DNA of 64,000 bases, from NCBI GenBank assembly GCA_022113835.1, contig JAILWY010000012.1:14880001-14944000 (forward strand), read 5' to 3'. Origin of the DNA: Atopsyche davidsoni. Its lineage: Eukaryota; Arthropoda; Insecta; Trichoptera; Hydrobiosidae. Positions 1-13,569 of this stretch are shown piece by piece (within the stretch, counting starts at the first letter, position 1; every line of letters starts with the position of its first letter). Below the pieces are notes generated by a model. The model saw only the letters and a program-made list of their open reading frames with translations. It had not been told where the DNA came from and made no database searches. Both the position numbers and the translations under genes were made by a program.

Positions 1-1240
1 ATTAAAAAAACTCTGATTTATTTTTTTAATTGAATTATTATGAGACTAAATGACAATTTTTGGGTTTAATTTAATGAAACAGCTAACCGATAATTAATGC
101 GTTTAATTAATTTTTCTCAAGCTTTATAATGGATTTGGCTTAAGTTTTATCAGTGCGAGGACAGATTTTAAAAAGTAGGTACATATTATACGTATTTTTA
201 ATAAGTAGTACTGAAACGGAACTGAAAAATTTATATTCAAAATAATAAATAGAAACCAATATTATTAAAGATCATGTAAGGTAACTTCACGTTTTTATTC
301 CATTTTTTGTTCGCGTGTATCAAAACTGATTTGTTAATATTGACGTATTGAATTTCCATATAATATATGTATAAAGCATGTTTACTTTACGACTCGATTC
401 AGATTTTGGATATAAAAGAATCTATGAGTTGCAACAGAATACGGAAGAAAGATGAGACCTGTTTGAAAAGAAATTGGTGCATGATAGAGGGATTTTTCGC
501 CATGGAATATATTGGCACATAAAAACCTGCGGTAGTTTATTTCGATACCTTTTTTATTCTGCATGAATACAAATCATTCCCTGTTTTGTTGGCTTTGATG
601 CTTGATATAAAGCCTGGCTTTTGCATAAAAGAATCATGCAACAAAACAACTTATCGAAATATGTGGAAAATAGTTACATATTTTTTATACGGTCTTTAAT
701 TAAATATTTATTTTTATTAGTTTTTGATGTAACGAATTTTTGATGTGACGAGACTATAACTTCCTAGATTTAAACAATTTTGGTCAAAAGCTTACAATTC
801 ATGTGTCCATATTCCATATACTAGTATTGAATAGTTTAAATTGAGCTTAATTTATGTTGAGCTTTCAAATTAGGCATTTCTCTTATGCAATTGGTCTGCT
901 GGGGTCTCAGCGGACCGGTCATGACACTAATTTCCTTAACTGACATATAAAGGCATCAGGAGAATACTTACCCTAACATGCCTTGCAAGTATTGTATGCC
1001 ATGCCAGCTCGTGTGAAAGGAAGGGTATATCATTTATTCTATTTATTACATGCCGTCCCTTGAGGGTCAATTTAGGTTGTGTTGAGGGCCTCAGATAAAG
1101 TACCGAGATAATTATTTGTCTATATCAACATAGTCTTATTTATAAGTAATTAAATGCCATTTATTATACTACCCACAAAAGAAAGTAGATACGAAGATAA
1201 TATTTTGTTGCAATTTTTTTTAATTTCAAAATAAATTAGT

Positions 1241-1282
1241 GAATACTTGTATGCTTCGGTTGGCGAATACTTGTATGCTTCG
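1241..1282. repeat. short tandem duplication, 24-bp period
   Basis: GAATACTTGTATGCTTCGG occurs at 1241 and again at 1265. A local slippage-type duplication. Confidence 0.85.
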
Positions 1283-2164
1283 GGGTTAGTTAACCTCATA
1301 TATTTTTGAGTTTTGATATTTACCAAATAATTTAAATAATACTTTAATATGTATATTTTTACAATAAATAATTAGATATGAATATTCCATTGTAACAATC
1401 TTTTCGATGATTACCTGTTGACCAGAAATAATGCTTGTAAGTCATTATGATTAATCGAAAACGTTTATCTTTATATTAAATTGTAAGATCAAAAGCTGTG
1501 AACGAGGGAATATTAATTTGACTGCATAACGTTCAAATATAATCTATATTTCACAGTTAATTGAATTTGCCTGGAAACAATACATTTGATATTACTGAAA
1601 TCTCTTCAATTTCCGGCTTTCCTTTTAATTTTTTTTTAAATTATTGTTCTGGAGTTTTGAATGTAATATATCTAATATAATATTGATTTTGATGTTTTTA
1701 GGCAGTGTTTAAAACATTGACTCTTTGTCGAGTGATCTTCGGTCTGATCCCAAACTCATTTAAACTAACGCTTTTTTTCATTTGGACAAAAACGATATTA
1801 AGTATTAAAATTGCACGTGTTGAAAAATAGTTTTTTTTTTAAATTAGAAAGTATCAAACTTCAGCACTTTGATAATAAATCTAGTAACTTATCTTTCACA
1901 CATGACTGAACTTTAACATAGTGAAAATATCCTCTGTAATAAATCATTTCAAAGTATATAAGTCATGAAACCACTTATAACAGTGACGAGAAATTACCGC
2001 ATATAGTACTAAGTTTTCGTATTAAACGACTGACGTTGTATTTATAAGTTACCCATGTTTAATTTACATAACAAACAAAACATATTTATCAAGCCCACGT
2101 TGGTGCAATTATGTAAATAAATAAAACATTTGTAGGTGTTAACAGACACTACAGTGAGCCTATA

Positions 2165-2343
2165 CGGTTTCTTGGGTGTTACTCTGCTTAATGATTTGAT
2201 TCCTTCGACGTTTCAGTCCCCGTATTGGGACCATCTCCAGGGGTTTCATATCCCCGATCTTAAATCTCTAAAGATAGTCCCAGCATGGGGATCAAAACAT
2301 CGGAGGAATCAAAAACTCAAGCAGCACAACACCCAAGAAACCG
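2165..2343. mobile_element. foldback MITE, copy 1
   Basis: CGGTTTCTTGGGTGTT (2165-2180) is perfectly inverted at 2328-2343. The mirror continues inwards with point differences for roughly 70 bp per arm (GATTCCTTCGACGTTT against its counterpart near 2295-2312; CCCCGTATTGGGACCATCT against AGATAGTCCCAGCATGGGG), leaving a short centre. No coding capacity; the open frame across it is a by-product of the arms. Confidence 0.82.
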
Positions 2344-4260
2344 AATCAACTTAATAAAAAAATATGTTACAGTCTACACCCGTAAAGTAGTACAGAAGAT
2401 ATAATATTTAAATACAAATTTCATTGTTTTGTCAAAACGACGGAAAAAAACTTAAAAGCAAAAATCGTTTTTATACGAAACCTATGAAACAATAATTGTA
2501 TTAGAACTAAAATAATATTGCTTGTAGAATATTGAAATATGTGAAAATGGATTATTCAAACTCTGATTGACGTGTGATTCTAAGACAACAGTTGGAGCAC
2601 TCGATTTAATTTGAGATTAATATTCATATGAGCTCCAAGATGTTCAGCACTGCCACAGCTTAGTTCATGGTTCGAATGGCGTTTGTATATTTCTGACTTG
2701 ACATTTTGAGTAAGCGAAGTAGGCTGAGATGATAATTTAACCAATATACTGAGAAATCATGAATTTAACTCGCGACAAACTATAGAAAACGCCGAAGAAA
2801 TTTTCTAGCATACTTGAACATCTCATACTTGATAAATTGTATTTATTAGAAATTCCTAGCTACGTCGTTTGATTTATCACACAAGTATATACTGAATATA
2901 AAGTGTATCTTAATAAAATGGATTTAGGCATGATTTTAAATCATAAATACCTAAACTATGCAAGTATGGATTTCCAGAAAAAGTTTTTTTGGTCAACACT
3001 TTTTATATTTATTTAAATACACAACCTTTTTTTCATTATAAGATATTTTTGTACAAATAATTTAATCACAATTATTGTAGTCAATAATTGTGTAAAGACG
3101 TTTAAAGATTTCTACGTCAATGTTGTTAAAATTAGGTTTTTTTCTATTGAGTCTATGTTGCGAAAATAAAATCAATTTTTTCTTTGATATTTTACCATGA
3201 TTCAGATTTTACCAAGAAGATGCTCAAGTCATTACAATTTTTCTCAAGTGTTTATTTCACGGCGTTCAAACATGTTTGCTTCTACGACGACATGTATTCT
3301 GGTCTCCTATGTAAATGTTACAATGAAAGTGCTTAGATAGAGCCTCCAATTTTATTTAATTACCTTCATAGTATGCTTCAAGTACACCTGGCAGTTTTTC
3401 CTAAGGATTTTTAAATTACAAATAAAATTTATAAAAAATGACGTGTAAAGGTAAGCAGCGCACACACTTAAAAAAGTAGCGTAAGTAAAATTTTATTTCT
3501 CAAAGAGTCGTGTTTTCTTGTTTTTTTGGGTTCGTATAGAATGACGGCTATCAAAAATAAAAATAATTTGTCAGAAAAAGTTGTCAGATGATTTTACCTT
3601 TTGATCATATATTTAAAGGGAGCTATTGAATGATATTTCTCTGTTACTATGTTTACCTTCTAAATACCGGAGGCATCTGGAGTATACGGTATTGAGCGAT
3701 TGGAACCGAATCGTAAAAACCGCTTTGATAATTTCAGGAAAAACCTAAAGGCGTATTTCACCTGTTGAATAATTTATATGTATCGAGTTTTATTCTAAGG
3801 CTTGTATATAAAGAACACCCCATTTTCTCGGGACTTCCATTTCCTACTGGTTTAATAATAGACTGAGAGAGTAGTACCTAACTAATAGCAATTTAAACCT
3901 TAAATTCAAATGACTATACTTATGAAAATGTAATGGCCTTTTTTGCGTAGTAAATTACTTTATTTTTATTTAATACAAATTAAAACATATGATATGTTGA
4001 TCTTTATCCATCGTTTAGTGCAAGCTTCAGTCTTGCTGTATGGTGAATCTATACGAAGTTATAAAATCAATTTATATGAAATACAAGACTATTTTTCAAT
4101 GTTTTATTGTATTTTTTTTTCTTCATATTTTGGGTTTAATTACTATGAGGATTCATTGTTATTAACTCTAAAAAATAATTTATATTTAAAAATAATATTT
4201 TTTTAAATTTTATGAATATTTCATTGTTGCACGCAAATATATGTTTGAACGTTATTAGAT

Positions 4261-4505
4261 GATTTGGTTTCTTAAAACATCCGCTACTTGAGACTTTGAT
4301 TCCTCCGACGTTTGGGACCATCTTCGGGGATTTGCGCTTGCTCCGGGTTCCACCAGCTTATTGCACCGTAGATAAGTACGCCTAAATACAAGGGAACAGC
4401 AAATGCTGTACAGAAAATGACATACAGCCAGAATCACAGAATTAAAACTGAAACGTCGGAAGACAGAAAACTTCAACCACCTTAATATACCTAAGAAACC
4501 AAATC
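4261..4505. mobile_element. foldback MITE, copy 2 (related family)
   Basis: GATTTGGTTTCTTA (4261-4274) is perfectly inverted at 4492-4505. Inside, TTTGATTCCTCCGACGTTTG on the left faces CTGAAACGTCGGAAGACAG on the right. It shares the TTTCTT terminus and the ATTCCTCCGACGTTT segment with the element at 2165 but has a longer unrelated centre holding GCGCTTGCTCCGGGTTCCAC. Confidence 0.75.
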
Positions 4506-4689
4506 GACTTACACAATCGTGTTTATAACTCAAAGTAAATATATACAATATTATATTTAATTGTTAAATATCTGTAAAAAAAACGGATCTTGTTAATGAA
4601 AGTGTTTCTTTTACATTTGATAAAATTGCTAAGGTGAAACTAATAAATTAAAACCAAACAGACGTCCGCCTAGTGTCTCGGCTTACCCC

Positions 4690-4980
4690 GATCCCTCCCT
4701 AGATTGACGCACGGAGGGCTAATTCTGAACCTCTCCGTTTAAAATAACAAACACGTCTCTTGTAGCAAAAACGGCGAAGCACAATGGCATTTCCCATTTC
4801 AATGCGTCCCGCCGACCTGACCGCAATTTCCCTAATGTCGAAGTTTTTTCGACTCCCACCCACCGTTTCGTAATTCAGAAACAGCCTGATGACCTATCTC
4901 GCGACCCAAACTACGGTCAAAGTCGACTTTCTTCATCTTCAATCGTTTGCGACAAACTGCGATATTTTTGCAGGTTTTAA
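4690..4980. other. GC-richer non-coding block
   Basis: Stands out from AT-rich flanks (for example CCCGCCGACCTGACCGC). No open frame with support and no recognised family. Could be a conserved regulatory element or an old insertion. Confidence 0.3.
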
Positions 4981-7900
4981 ATTAAAATGGTTATCGTAAT
5001 GTTAAGTGGCGACGATTTGATTTGTTTTCATTTCTACGATTACCTGAATTCACTTTGCTTAAATTAATGAAAAGTGACGACAAGCTTGATCTTGAAAATC
5101 GCTGAATCTGAGCTAAACCAAAATATGCGACATTAATCAACTAAATATTTTTTTAGTATTAATAACGGAACAGAGAAATCAGTATCTAAATAAATTATCG
5201 TGACGTAATACTTTTAGTTGTATGATTAAAATAATATGTGTTAAGTCTTTGCAAGAGGCTGTGGTAAGTATTATATTTTTTAAGCAAGCCAGGTTTTTAA
5301 GGGATCACCATATTTAGCATAAGAAAAGTTGCTTCGAAGAGTTGGCAATTTTGTCGTTGCCAAGAAACGTGAATTATCAATGATTCGTTGTGATTTTTTA
5401 TTATTTTTACTTTCGTGAAATGGAAGGCTTATGTTTTAGTTTGCTTGTTGCTATGCTAAGTACAAAGAGGTTTTCCTTCTTAGAATTCTACAGTAAGAGA
5501 CTTGCTTTTTTCTTTTGTTTTTTTTTATTTCGTGAAAAGGTATGCTTATTATTAGTATTTACTATATATAATTTCAGACCTTTTATCTTTAAGAAGATTA
5601 CCTTATTTCATGAAAAAGATATTATTATTTTTGATAAAATATGTATGATGATATTTTATTTTAAGGGTCTGTGTAAAAAAATATATCTACTCGGAATATT
5701 TATTCCAAATTTTTTTTTTCAATTCACGTTTTGATTTTATATAACGTCGATGAATCAATCAGTCTTATCATTTTAAATGATAATTAACAAATATAAACGT
5801 AAAATAAATACTAAAATAATATAATAAACTTAGCATACAAAATAAAAAAATTATATTCAAAACAAATAACATTAGTTTGATTTGACATTGATTTATGTGT
5901 TGATGGTCAAAAGTGAAACCTAAAAACAAACATTAAATATTATTTTTTTAATAAATAGGATTTCTATTTAAATTTTATAAAATAGTGCAGCTGTTGAAGT
6001 AAAATACTGGCGCTGTAATTTCCGTCTGGGCGTCCATTTTCTCATTTTAAGAGTATTCAAAATATATTTGTAGAAGTAACCAGTATTAGTAAGTATTTAC
6101 CATTTGATCGGTGTTTTTTATAGCCTCTTTATAAATCTTCATTTTGTAATAATATTTTGTTTGGCTCTGTAAATCTTTTCGCTTATAGTATATGCACTCT
6201 GGCGAAGTTAATAACTGTTATTGATGTTATATATTCTATGAGTTATTTCAACAAATACTCGTTGAAACGTTTTTTGTGTTCATATTGAAATTTTGTGAAT
6301 TGAATTAGCACAAGCCGTGTATATTAAAAAAAATCAATAAAAAAGATCTAAAAATATTTTTACTCTATATATTTGAAAAAAAACATTTATTTTTATTTGA
6401 TTCTTTGATGTTTTAACTATTAAGTTCGGGGGTTAATGTTTATGTTACGTATTTTGAATAATAATAATCTAAAGGTAATGTTTATTCTGAAAGTCTAAGT
6501 TATGGGTTATCATCACATACCTCTTGTATGCATAGGCGCTTGTGTTCATAGCTGACTAGCAAATAGCGAATGTATTAATTTCTATTGTAGGAAAACCCAT
6601 TCACAACAGGAACTCTATCTCTTGCATAAACACTGATAATGAACACGTAGTTGCTGTGCTACTGAAGAGATAGTCCCTAAACCGCGCATATGTACAGTGT
6701 CGACACATCAGATAAGCAAAGCTCCAACTAGTCTATTATATCATACCTTTAGATTAAAATCAGACTAACTGGAAAGTGACTGTACAGCATAATAGAAAAA
6801 CAAAAATCTTAATATATTGAAATGACACGCACTAACATACACCTAAAAATAAAAATAACATTCAATATCCTTTTTCAGAGTTGTTTCTCTTCACGAAAAA
6901 GCAATCTAACTTTAAAAAGTTTCGTTTCAAGAAACAAATGCAACTCGACAAAAGAGCAAAAAGGTTTTATAACAGATTGAAAGATGAAAAAAGATTTCAA
7001 TAAATTTAAGAAGAATTTATTCTGGAGTAAAGGAAAATATAAATTAAGTTGTAAATACAGTGAACTTTAGATGAATAATAATTTTTTTGTCTTTTTGAAT
7101 ATTTGAGCAAAAATACCCGGTTTTCGTATTTGGTGGAAAAAGAAAAGTTTAAATATTTCATTGAAATATCTTAAAATTTACATTTAATAAGTTATTTAAT
7201 TATTTTGTTTGACCGTTTTTTGGAAAATGTAAGCAAAATGAAAAATTACGATTTCTCTCTTTATGGTTTAATGAAATGTCTACGTATTTTATAAATTGAT
7301 ATACAAATAAAAAAAGACCCTTTTTTAAGATATGTTATGCTTTTATTAAAATTTTATTTGATGTAAAAATGCTGTTAAATATAATAAGTGTAATGAGGTT
7401 TTTTAAATTCATTATTTGTATTAGCACCAAGTCGCTATTTTTCATCTTCAATTTTGCAATCAATTTAAATAAAATCTAAATGTATAAGTTAACGTATATA
7501 AGCAAAACATTTTTTATAATGTTTTATGAACATTTTATTAGAAATGTCGTTATCATTACTTTTAGAGCTAAATGTTACTCTAAAAAAAAAGAAATACGAC
7601 ATAATGACTGTTTTAGTGATAATTTTCTAGCGATAGCAATAATAATTAAATTAAAACTTTTTTTAAGGGTAATTTACATTAAATATGCGCACATAATCGC
7701 TAACTGTCTCGGCGACTTCTCGCCTTATCATAAAACATAAAAAAAATCTTCTTCGACGGAAAGTACTCCGTAACAACGGTCGCAAAAAAATAAATTATTT
7801 ATGAGCGTCTTCCGGCCTATTCTCCCCCTAATAGGGGCAACTATATACAACATTAAACATCACATATACAGTATTAGACACATACATATAGCGAAGTTGC

Positions 7901-8229
7901 TATATACTAAACTACCCGTAAATGTTTTGAACAAGTCAGACGTATAGGTCAAGTCGTCGCAAACAGGAAAGAAGTATATTTGTTCCAGTGAATTTATTCA
8001 GCCTATTTGTGTGATACTTGTTACTTAAGTTTATTACTAAAATAAATATAAATATTTCATCGATGTTTTTTATCAAACTAATTAATTTATATGAAAAATT
8101 GTAGGTGTGTTACTAGACTTCTTTGAAGGTAGTCAATTTACAAATCATCGAAAAATAATGAATGAATATTTTAGCTTGCGATGGTTCAATGTGTTCAAAA
8201 GCAAATTAAATTGTATCTTTAGCCGTGAT

Positions 8230-8560
8230 CACGATTATACTAAGGGGTAGTCTATGCGGGGGTGTGGGCTATAGAGGGTATGTAAGTAAGTGTACGGCAT
8301 TAACTTCACATGTGAGGATTCGGCGAGATGAAGAGCTCTCCCGGAATAAAGTCGGGTTAGCCTCGTTAGTGTCATCCTTGGGCGACTCCCCCGCAGCGTT
8401 GGTGGGCCCGGGGTCTAATAAATAAATAAGATCTGCTTCAGGCTCCGCTAAAGGCTGTGGGTTCACTTGGAGCCTCCAGCTGAGGAATTGAGCCGCAAGT
8501 AACGAGCAACTGCTTCTGAAGTGGCCTGACGTTAGCGGGCGCTAATGCCTTCTAACGGAT
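8230..8560. other. GC-richer block, unassigned
   Basis: Overlapping open frames exist on both strands (8225-8425 plus, 8269-8466 minus), which is expected where GC-rich DNA has few stops. The minus frame is hydrophilic with an SSSSRR run; I recognise no domain. It could be a retroelement fragment or a conserved non-coding block. Confidence 0.3.
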
Positions 8561-11500
8561 ATGTTACAGAGTGTAACATTTCAGATAAACTTCACATATT
8601 TTCAGAAGTAACACACACTTCTTCGTCACGTTTTCATGGCATAATAATATGTATATAATAAAAAAAATACCCAACCGTTTTTTAATCATTTTTTTTTGTA
8701 GCCACTTTTATTTTTCACTACGTGTCAACAAAACAACTATTGACGGTTATATTGAATTTTTTAAATAATGTTTACATGGGCTGATTGTATGCTTTTTAAC
8801 AATCGCACGAGTCGTATAGTTTATTGATTGAGAGAATATATATTTTTGAATGAATTATTACGCATATAGTATTTTGTACTGTTTGTGCGTTACAATATTG
8901 TCTGAATTTCAATAAATTTTGCCGGCGAAAAAATCATTTGTAATATTGTGGTAGCATTCACCATTTACGGTAAGTGCTGGTCGACCCAAAAAGCTGGATT
9001 TTGCAACGGAAACCTCGGCGGTTAGACCGCTGTTTTTGTTATTTGTAGTACTGATTGTTTTTACTGTGTTTTTTATTAGAAAAATACAATAAAATTTAGT
9101 AACTAGAAAAAAAAGTTTCTTTCAAAAATAATATAGTTTTAAAATATGATTGAAATTATAACCAAAACTAAAAGTTAAATTCGAAGTGACTCGGTGATTA
9201 AAAAAATTTATTAAATAAAATAAATACATTTTAACATGAAAATCTGCCAGTTCACAACTTATTTAAATACATTATTTTATTATAATAGACATAAATGCCT
9301 GCAATCTACAAATACTTCATATTGATTTTTTAATTACATATATCTAAGCATATAATTATCCTAAAAACTAGCTGAACGCTGCAAAGCGCTTACAAAGTAT
9401 TTAAAAAATACTAAAAAAAAGAACATTTTATATGAAAACTGAAATCATATGCGATACAAAAATCTGGTGGTAATCTTGTTATTGAAGTGACACACTTTAT
9501 TACTAATATACCCTGAATATTTTGAATATTATAATAAATAAAATGAACCGATATTCAGGTATGTTAATTAAAATACAAGGTTTCTTGAATGTAGGAATTT
9601 CCATGTGAAATAATTTTGTCGCGCCTTCGTGTGATAAAGGATGCATGTAACAAGAAGAAGCTTAAAGGGGAAATTGAAAAAATACGTGATCGAGCCTTCT
9701 CCGGTAGGAGCGCACGCAAAAAAGGGATTTTCATATTTCGGGCATAAAACCAATATGCTACACCAGCCACCGAGTTAAAAATATTAGAAATATATTATGT
9801 AGAATGTTCGTAATTTTTTGTATATAAAAAACCGTAAAATATTGATTTGAAAACTGGATTTCCGTAACATGAGATTAGTAGTTTATTAGAAACTGATATT
9901 GACTGATATCGTTTAATAAGAAACCCTATTATTAATACCACATAAATCATTAATGCTGATAGGTTGACTATGGAGTCTTCAACATATTTGTTTCAAAGTA
10001 TTATTATCACTTTGATTTTAAACTTTTATTGTTTTATATATGGAAAAAAAATATATTTATACAAGTATCAAAGAACATTTTTTTAATCGTACACCTATGC
10101 AAATATATGTTAATAAATAAAACTGTATCAAAAAAAATATATACCCAACATCTTACACATCATTGGTTCGTTTGACAATTTATTTTTTCATAAATATATT
10201 CGTAGTTTAAATACATTTGTTATTTATTTTTTAAGCAGCATAATAATAAATTAAACTTTTTTTTTAAACTACCACGTTATTGATAAAACGTATGTAACTT
10301 TTTAAATTTTATTTTAAAACTGATAATATAAAAGAAAGGCAGGACATTCACTTATAAAAGAATCGTTAAACCACAAGGACGGTCAATATAACTTTTAATA
10401 TTGTTCTATTTGAATTTTCAATTATAGAGATTTAAAGCACTTCAATTCAATTTGTATGTAAACCATTAGTGGAGTTTATTTATAATATATTTTTGTATTA
10501 TTGGTCGTTATATTCAACATGATAAATACTTGATATGTAGGTTTTATTACTGCACAGGTGCTTACAGTGTTTTAATTATGATTGCTTTCATTGAATGCTA
10601 CATATTTAAAGTATTTTTCTCGTTTTTTATTGTGTGCATTTATTGTTATAAATTTACTACAGATAAATATAATTTATTGTTATAAAAACAATTCAAGAAT
10701 ATATTAAACCTTTATTATTCTGTCAATTATATTCCTAGTTTAAAAAAAACTACAGTTGTTAAACTTTGAAATTTATCTGCAACAGTGATTAAATATTAAT
10801 AAAACACATCAAAACCATTAAAAATCTAAATGTTTTATATCTGTTATAATTTTGTGTATTTTGTGAATAACACGAAAACCTTGTCAGTTCTAAATAAATG
10901 CAGAAATGCTTTTCTTTAACCCTCGCCCGCATTAATCATCTAAACCGACCCTTAATGTACACTTATCGTGCTATCTCAGCATCTGTCACGTCTTTATAAT
11001 GCGGGAAGCTTTTTCTTCTCTCTTCTTCAATACAACGTCAAATTTAGTAGGAAAATAACGAAAAAATATAATTTATATAAAAATAATGCTAAGCTGTAAT
11101 GAATTTATTTCGCGATGTCACTGAGGGCTTCAATAAATGACTGTTGATTTAACTTTACGTATGAGAAATGAGGAAGAGTGGTATACAAAGATGTATAGAA
11201 AGCAATAGTTATGCGACTGACCCTTATTTTATTTATATTACGCATCAAAATTTATTAAAGACGATATTTGAACATGAAAACTTGTGGATACTTAATTGTT
11301 TTACTAACCACTGGATCAAGTATACTTTTATGTATCAAGAATAAAATTGATTCACGTTAAAGTGTGAATCGATAAGCAGTGTCTTCTTTCCAAAGTATCG
11401 CTTTCTTAAACATAGTAAAATTAAATTACGAAATACAAAATAGATTAGACTATATTCTAGAGACAAGAATGAGAATTCGACGGTTTGATCTCTCCGTTGA

Positions 11501-12291
11501 ATCTCTGAGCACGATATAAATAGGAATTGAAAGAATAAATATCCGCGTATTGAATAGAACTCACCCCTAAGATTTACAAAATTTTCAGGGGTGTTTGTAA
11601 TTTGGCTGAGAAAAAAATAATTTCTTTTTTTCAGTAGGTGGGAACGCTTAAAGCTTTTTATGGGAGGGGAAAGGAAGTCTTTGTAAGTAATTTATGGCCT
11701 CAGTTTATTCTTCTCTATAAAATATTACCGAGAATTCTGATCTTTGTAGATTTCTAAGCTAAATGTCAAAGCCTACCGGCTGGTGGTTCTGTAGAGCAAA
11801 GGTACTTGCTTTATGAATGGATTTGCGAGTGATTCTTCGAGGATTATTGAAAGCAAAAAATGTACGTCAAAAGAAAAATATATAAAATTTAAAAATGTTT
11901 TTTTTTGGGTATTTAGTTGACAAATTTAAAACGTTTGTATCGCGTTTTTATTTGATTCAATTTTATAGTAAATGTTTACAATAAAGTTCAAATAAAGTTC
12001 ATTCGTTCTTGTCTCTTCAAAGCATTGCCAAATAGTAGATTGAAAGGGCTTGTCTCTTTGATCGTCTTTATCGTAATTTATCCGTTGAAAAGTTTATGCT
12101 TTAAGTTAATTATTTGCTGAGCAATAACTCATTAAAAACTCAAATCGTACGAAATTAGTATTTCTCTAGAGACACTCCCTCCTTCATTATGTAATAATTG
12201 ATTATTTGGAAAAGTAGTAATGGTCAACACATATAAGCAGATGTATTACCTGAAGTACTGATAAAATACATGTATGTAAATTTACAAAGCT

Positions 12292-12600
12292 TCATCCCTT
12301 CAGTAAAAGTGCTCCGTAGTTTTGAGTCAGATAGCCAATTCGAATAAGTTTCTCTTGGCCAAACAGGGCGACCTTAAATTTCCTGCAATTACCGCAAAAC
12401 AATGCAAGCGGCGCACGTCCTACGTTTACTGTAAACACGTACATTTCTCCGTTTATGCAATCTGTGGGGTGGAATACGTCCTCAGCTATGCGAGACCGCC
12501 AAGGAACGCGGGTCTTTCGATCCGGGCTCGTAAATTCTAGAAGCATCGATGCGAGCATCGAAGTTGGGCCATTGTTTGTTGAGGAAACGGACGCAAAAAC
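12292..12600. other. GC-richer non-coding block
   Basis: Bounded by AT-rich DNA. It contains GCATCGATGCGAGCATCGAAG and dense CpG steps. Open frames on both strands overlap almost completely and neither matches a family I know. Conserved non-coding element is my best guess. Confidence 0.3.
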
Positions 12601-12842
12601 CAGCCCGTATAGTGCTTGGATGTGATCGCGAGTAACTATTGTACTATTGTACCATTAAGTATTTAAATTTATTTAATATTTAAGATTAAAATAACACAAC
12701 GATATACATACACAAACAGAAACTCATATAATTTAATACCGCATTACAGCTGTGAATTCTGTGTCTGTGTTTTGTACAAAATACTCACAACTTCATTGTC
12801 AAATCTGATTAAACTTCATGTCATCATTTAAAAAGAAAAAAT

Positions 12843-13110
12843 GATTAATGAAACTCTCAGAAAAATATCATCCCCAAGCTTACATGGCCGGTGCATTTAA
12901 CCAATTATGCTAACGAGCCACTGTACTTGGCGAGAATTTTTAACAATCATATCCTATATGTGAACCAACGTACTTATTAAGCCAATTAAATATTGTGTGA
13001 CTTGCAATACTAGACTTTTAAACCAAAGTACTGAGTGAAGCATAATCTGATCTGGATATAATAGTTTTTTTAAAGTCTATTTATTTTAATCGATAGAGGC
13101 ATCGTTATAT
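12843..13110 (-). mobile_element. tRNA-derived repeat, degraded copy
   Basis: On the plus strand it reads CTCTCAGAAAAATATCATC, then CCCCAAGCTTACATGGCCGG, then CTAACGAG, CGAGAATTTTTAACAATCAT, ATATGTGAACCAACGTAC and GACTTGCAATACTAGAC, the same order as the minus-strand copies at 31.4 and 33.8 kb. The B-box half of the tRNA-like core is deleted between ATATCATC and CCCCAAGC. Confidence 0.75.
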
Positions 13111-13122
13111 ATATGTATATAC

Positions 13123-13445
13123 GATGGCGGTCCGATAAGTACTTAGCCTACAAAAGAAAAACGAAAATTTTAGAAAAGTGGCGATTTATTTATCAAAATA
13201 GTCTCCTTTAGCTCGATACACTTGACCCAGCGATGCTCCAACATCTTTAACCAATTTGAAAAATATGTTTTCTCGAGGTCTGCAAAGTAGGCCTCCGTGG
13301 CGGCGTTGACCTTCTCATTCGACTTAAATTTCTGCCCGGCGAGTGACTTTTTCGAGTTTGGAAACAAAAAAAAAATCGCATGTGGCCCAATCTGGAGAAT
13401 ACGGTGGATGGGGGGGCAGTTCGTAGTGCAATTCGATCAATTGAA
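13123..13445 (-). pseudogene. mariner transposase C-terminal remnant with one terminal repeat
   Basis: The minus strand encodes the last part of a mariner transposase: KKSLAGQKFKSNEKVNAATE, then AYFADLEKTYFSNWLKMLEH and RWVKCIELKE, the usual C-terminal order of the family. Upstream, in shifted frames, the proline-rich HPPYSPD-like region that carries the catalytic Asp motif can be made out near 13375-13430. The 3' terminal repeat GGTCCGATAAGTACTTAGCC lies at 13130-13149. The 5' two thirds and the other end are missing, and a frameshift in the A-run near 13365 breaks the frame. Dead element. Confidence 0.85.
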
Positions 13446-13537
13446 TAAAAGTATATTATATATCTATTGCATTAAAATATACAATACATGTTTTTATTTT
13501 GCAAATGCGTTAAGGCAGTTGCTTCCAGCCTTTTAAT

Positions 13538-13569
13538 TGCCTCTGGTGTCCAACAGGACACCAGAGGCA
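13538..13569. repeat. perfect 14-bp hairpin, 4-nt loop
   Basis: TGCCTCTGGTGTCC, loop AACA, then GGACACCAGAGGCA. GC-rich in AT-rich surroundings, about 90 bp from the broken end of the mariner remnant. Confidence 0.9.

Noticed and set aside
4255..4548. 97-codon minus-strand frame
   Set aside because: Lies across the foldback MITE; the frame comes from the element arms.
5390..5734. 114-codon plus-strand frame
   Set aside because: Phe/Leu/Lys-rich translation of T- and A-runs; no domain, no splice or promoter context.
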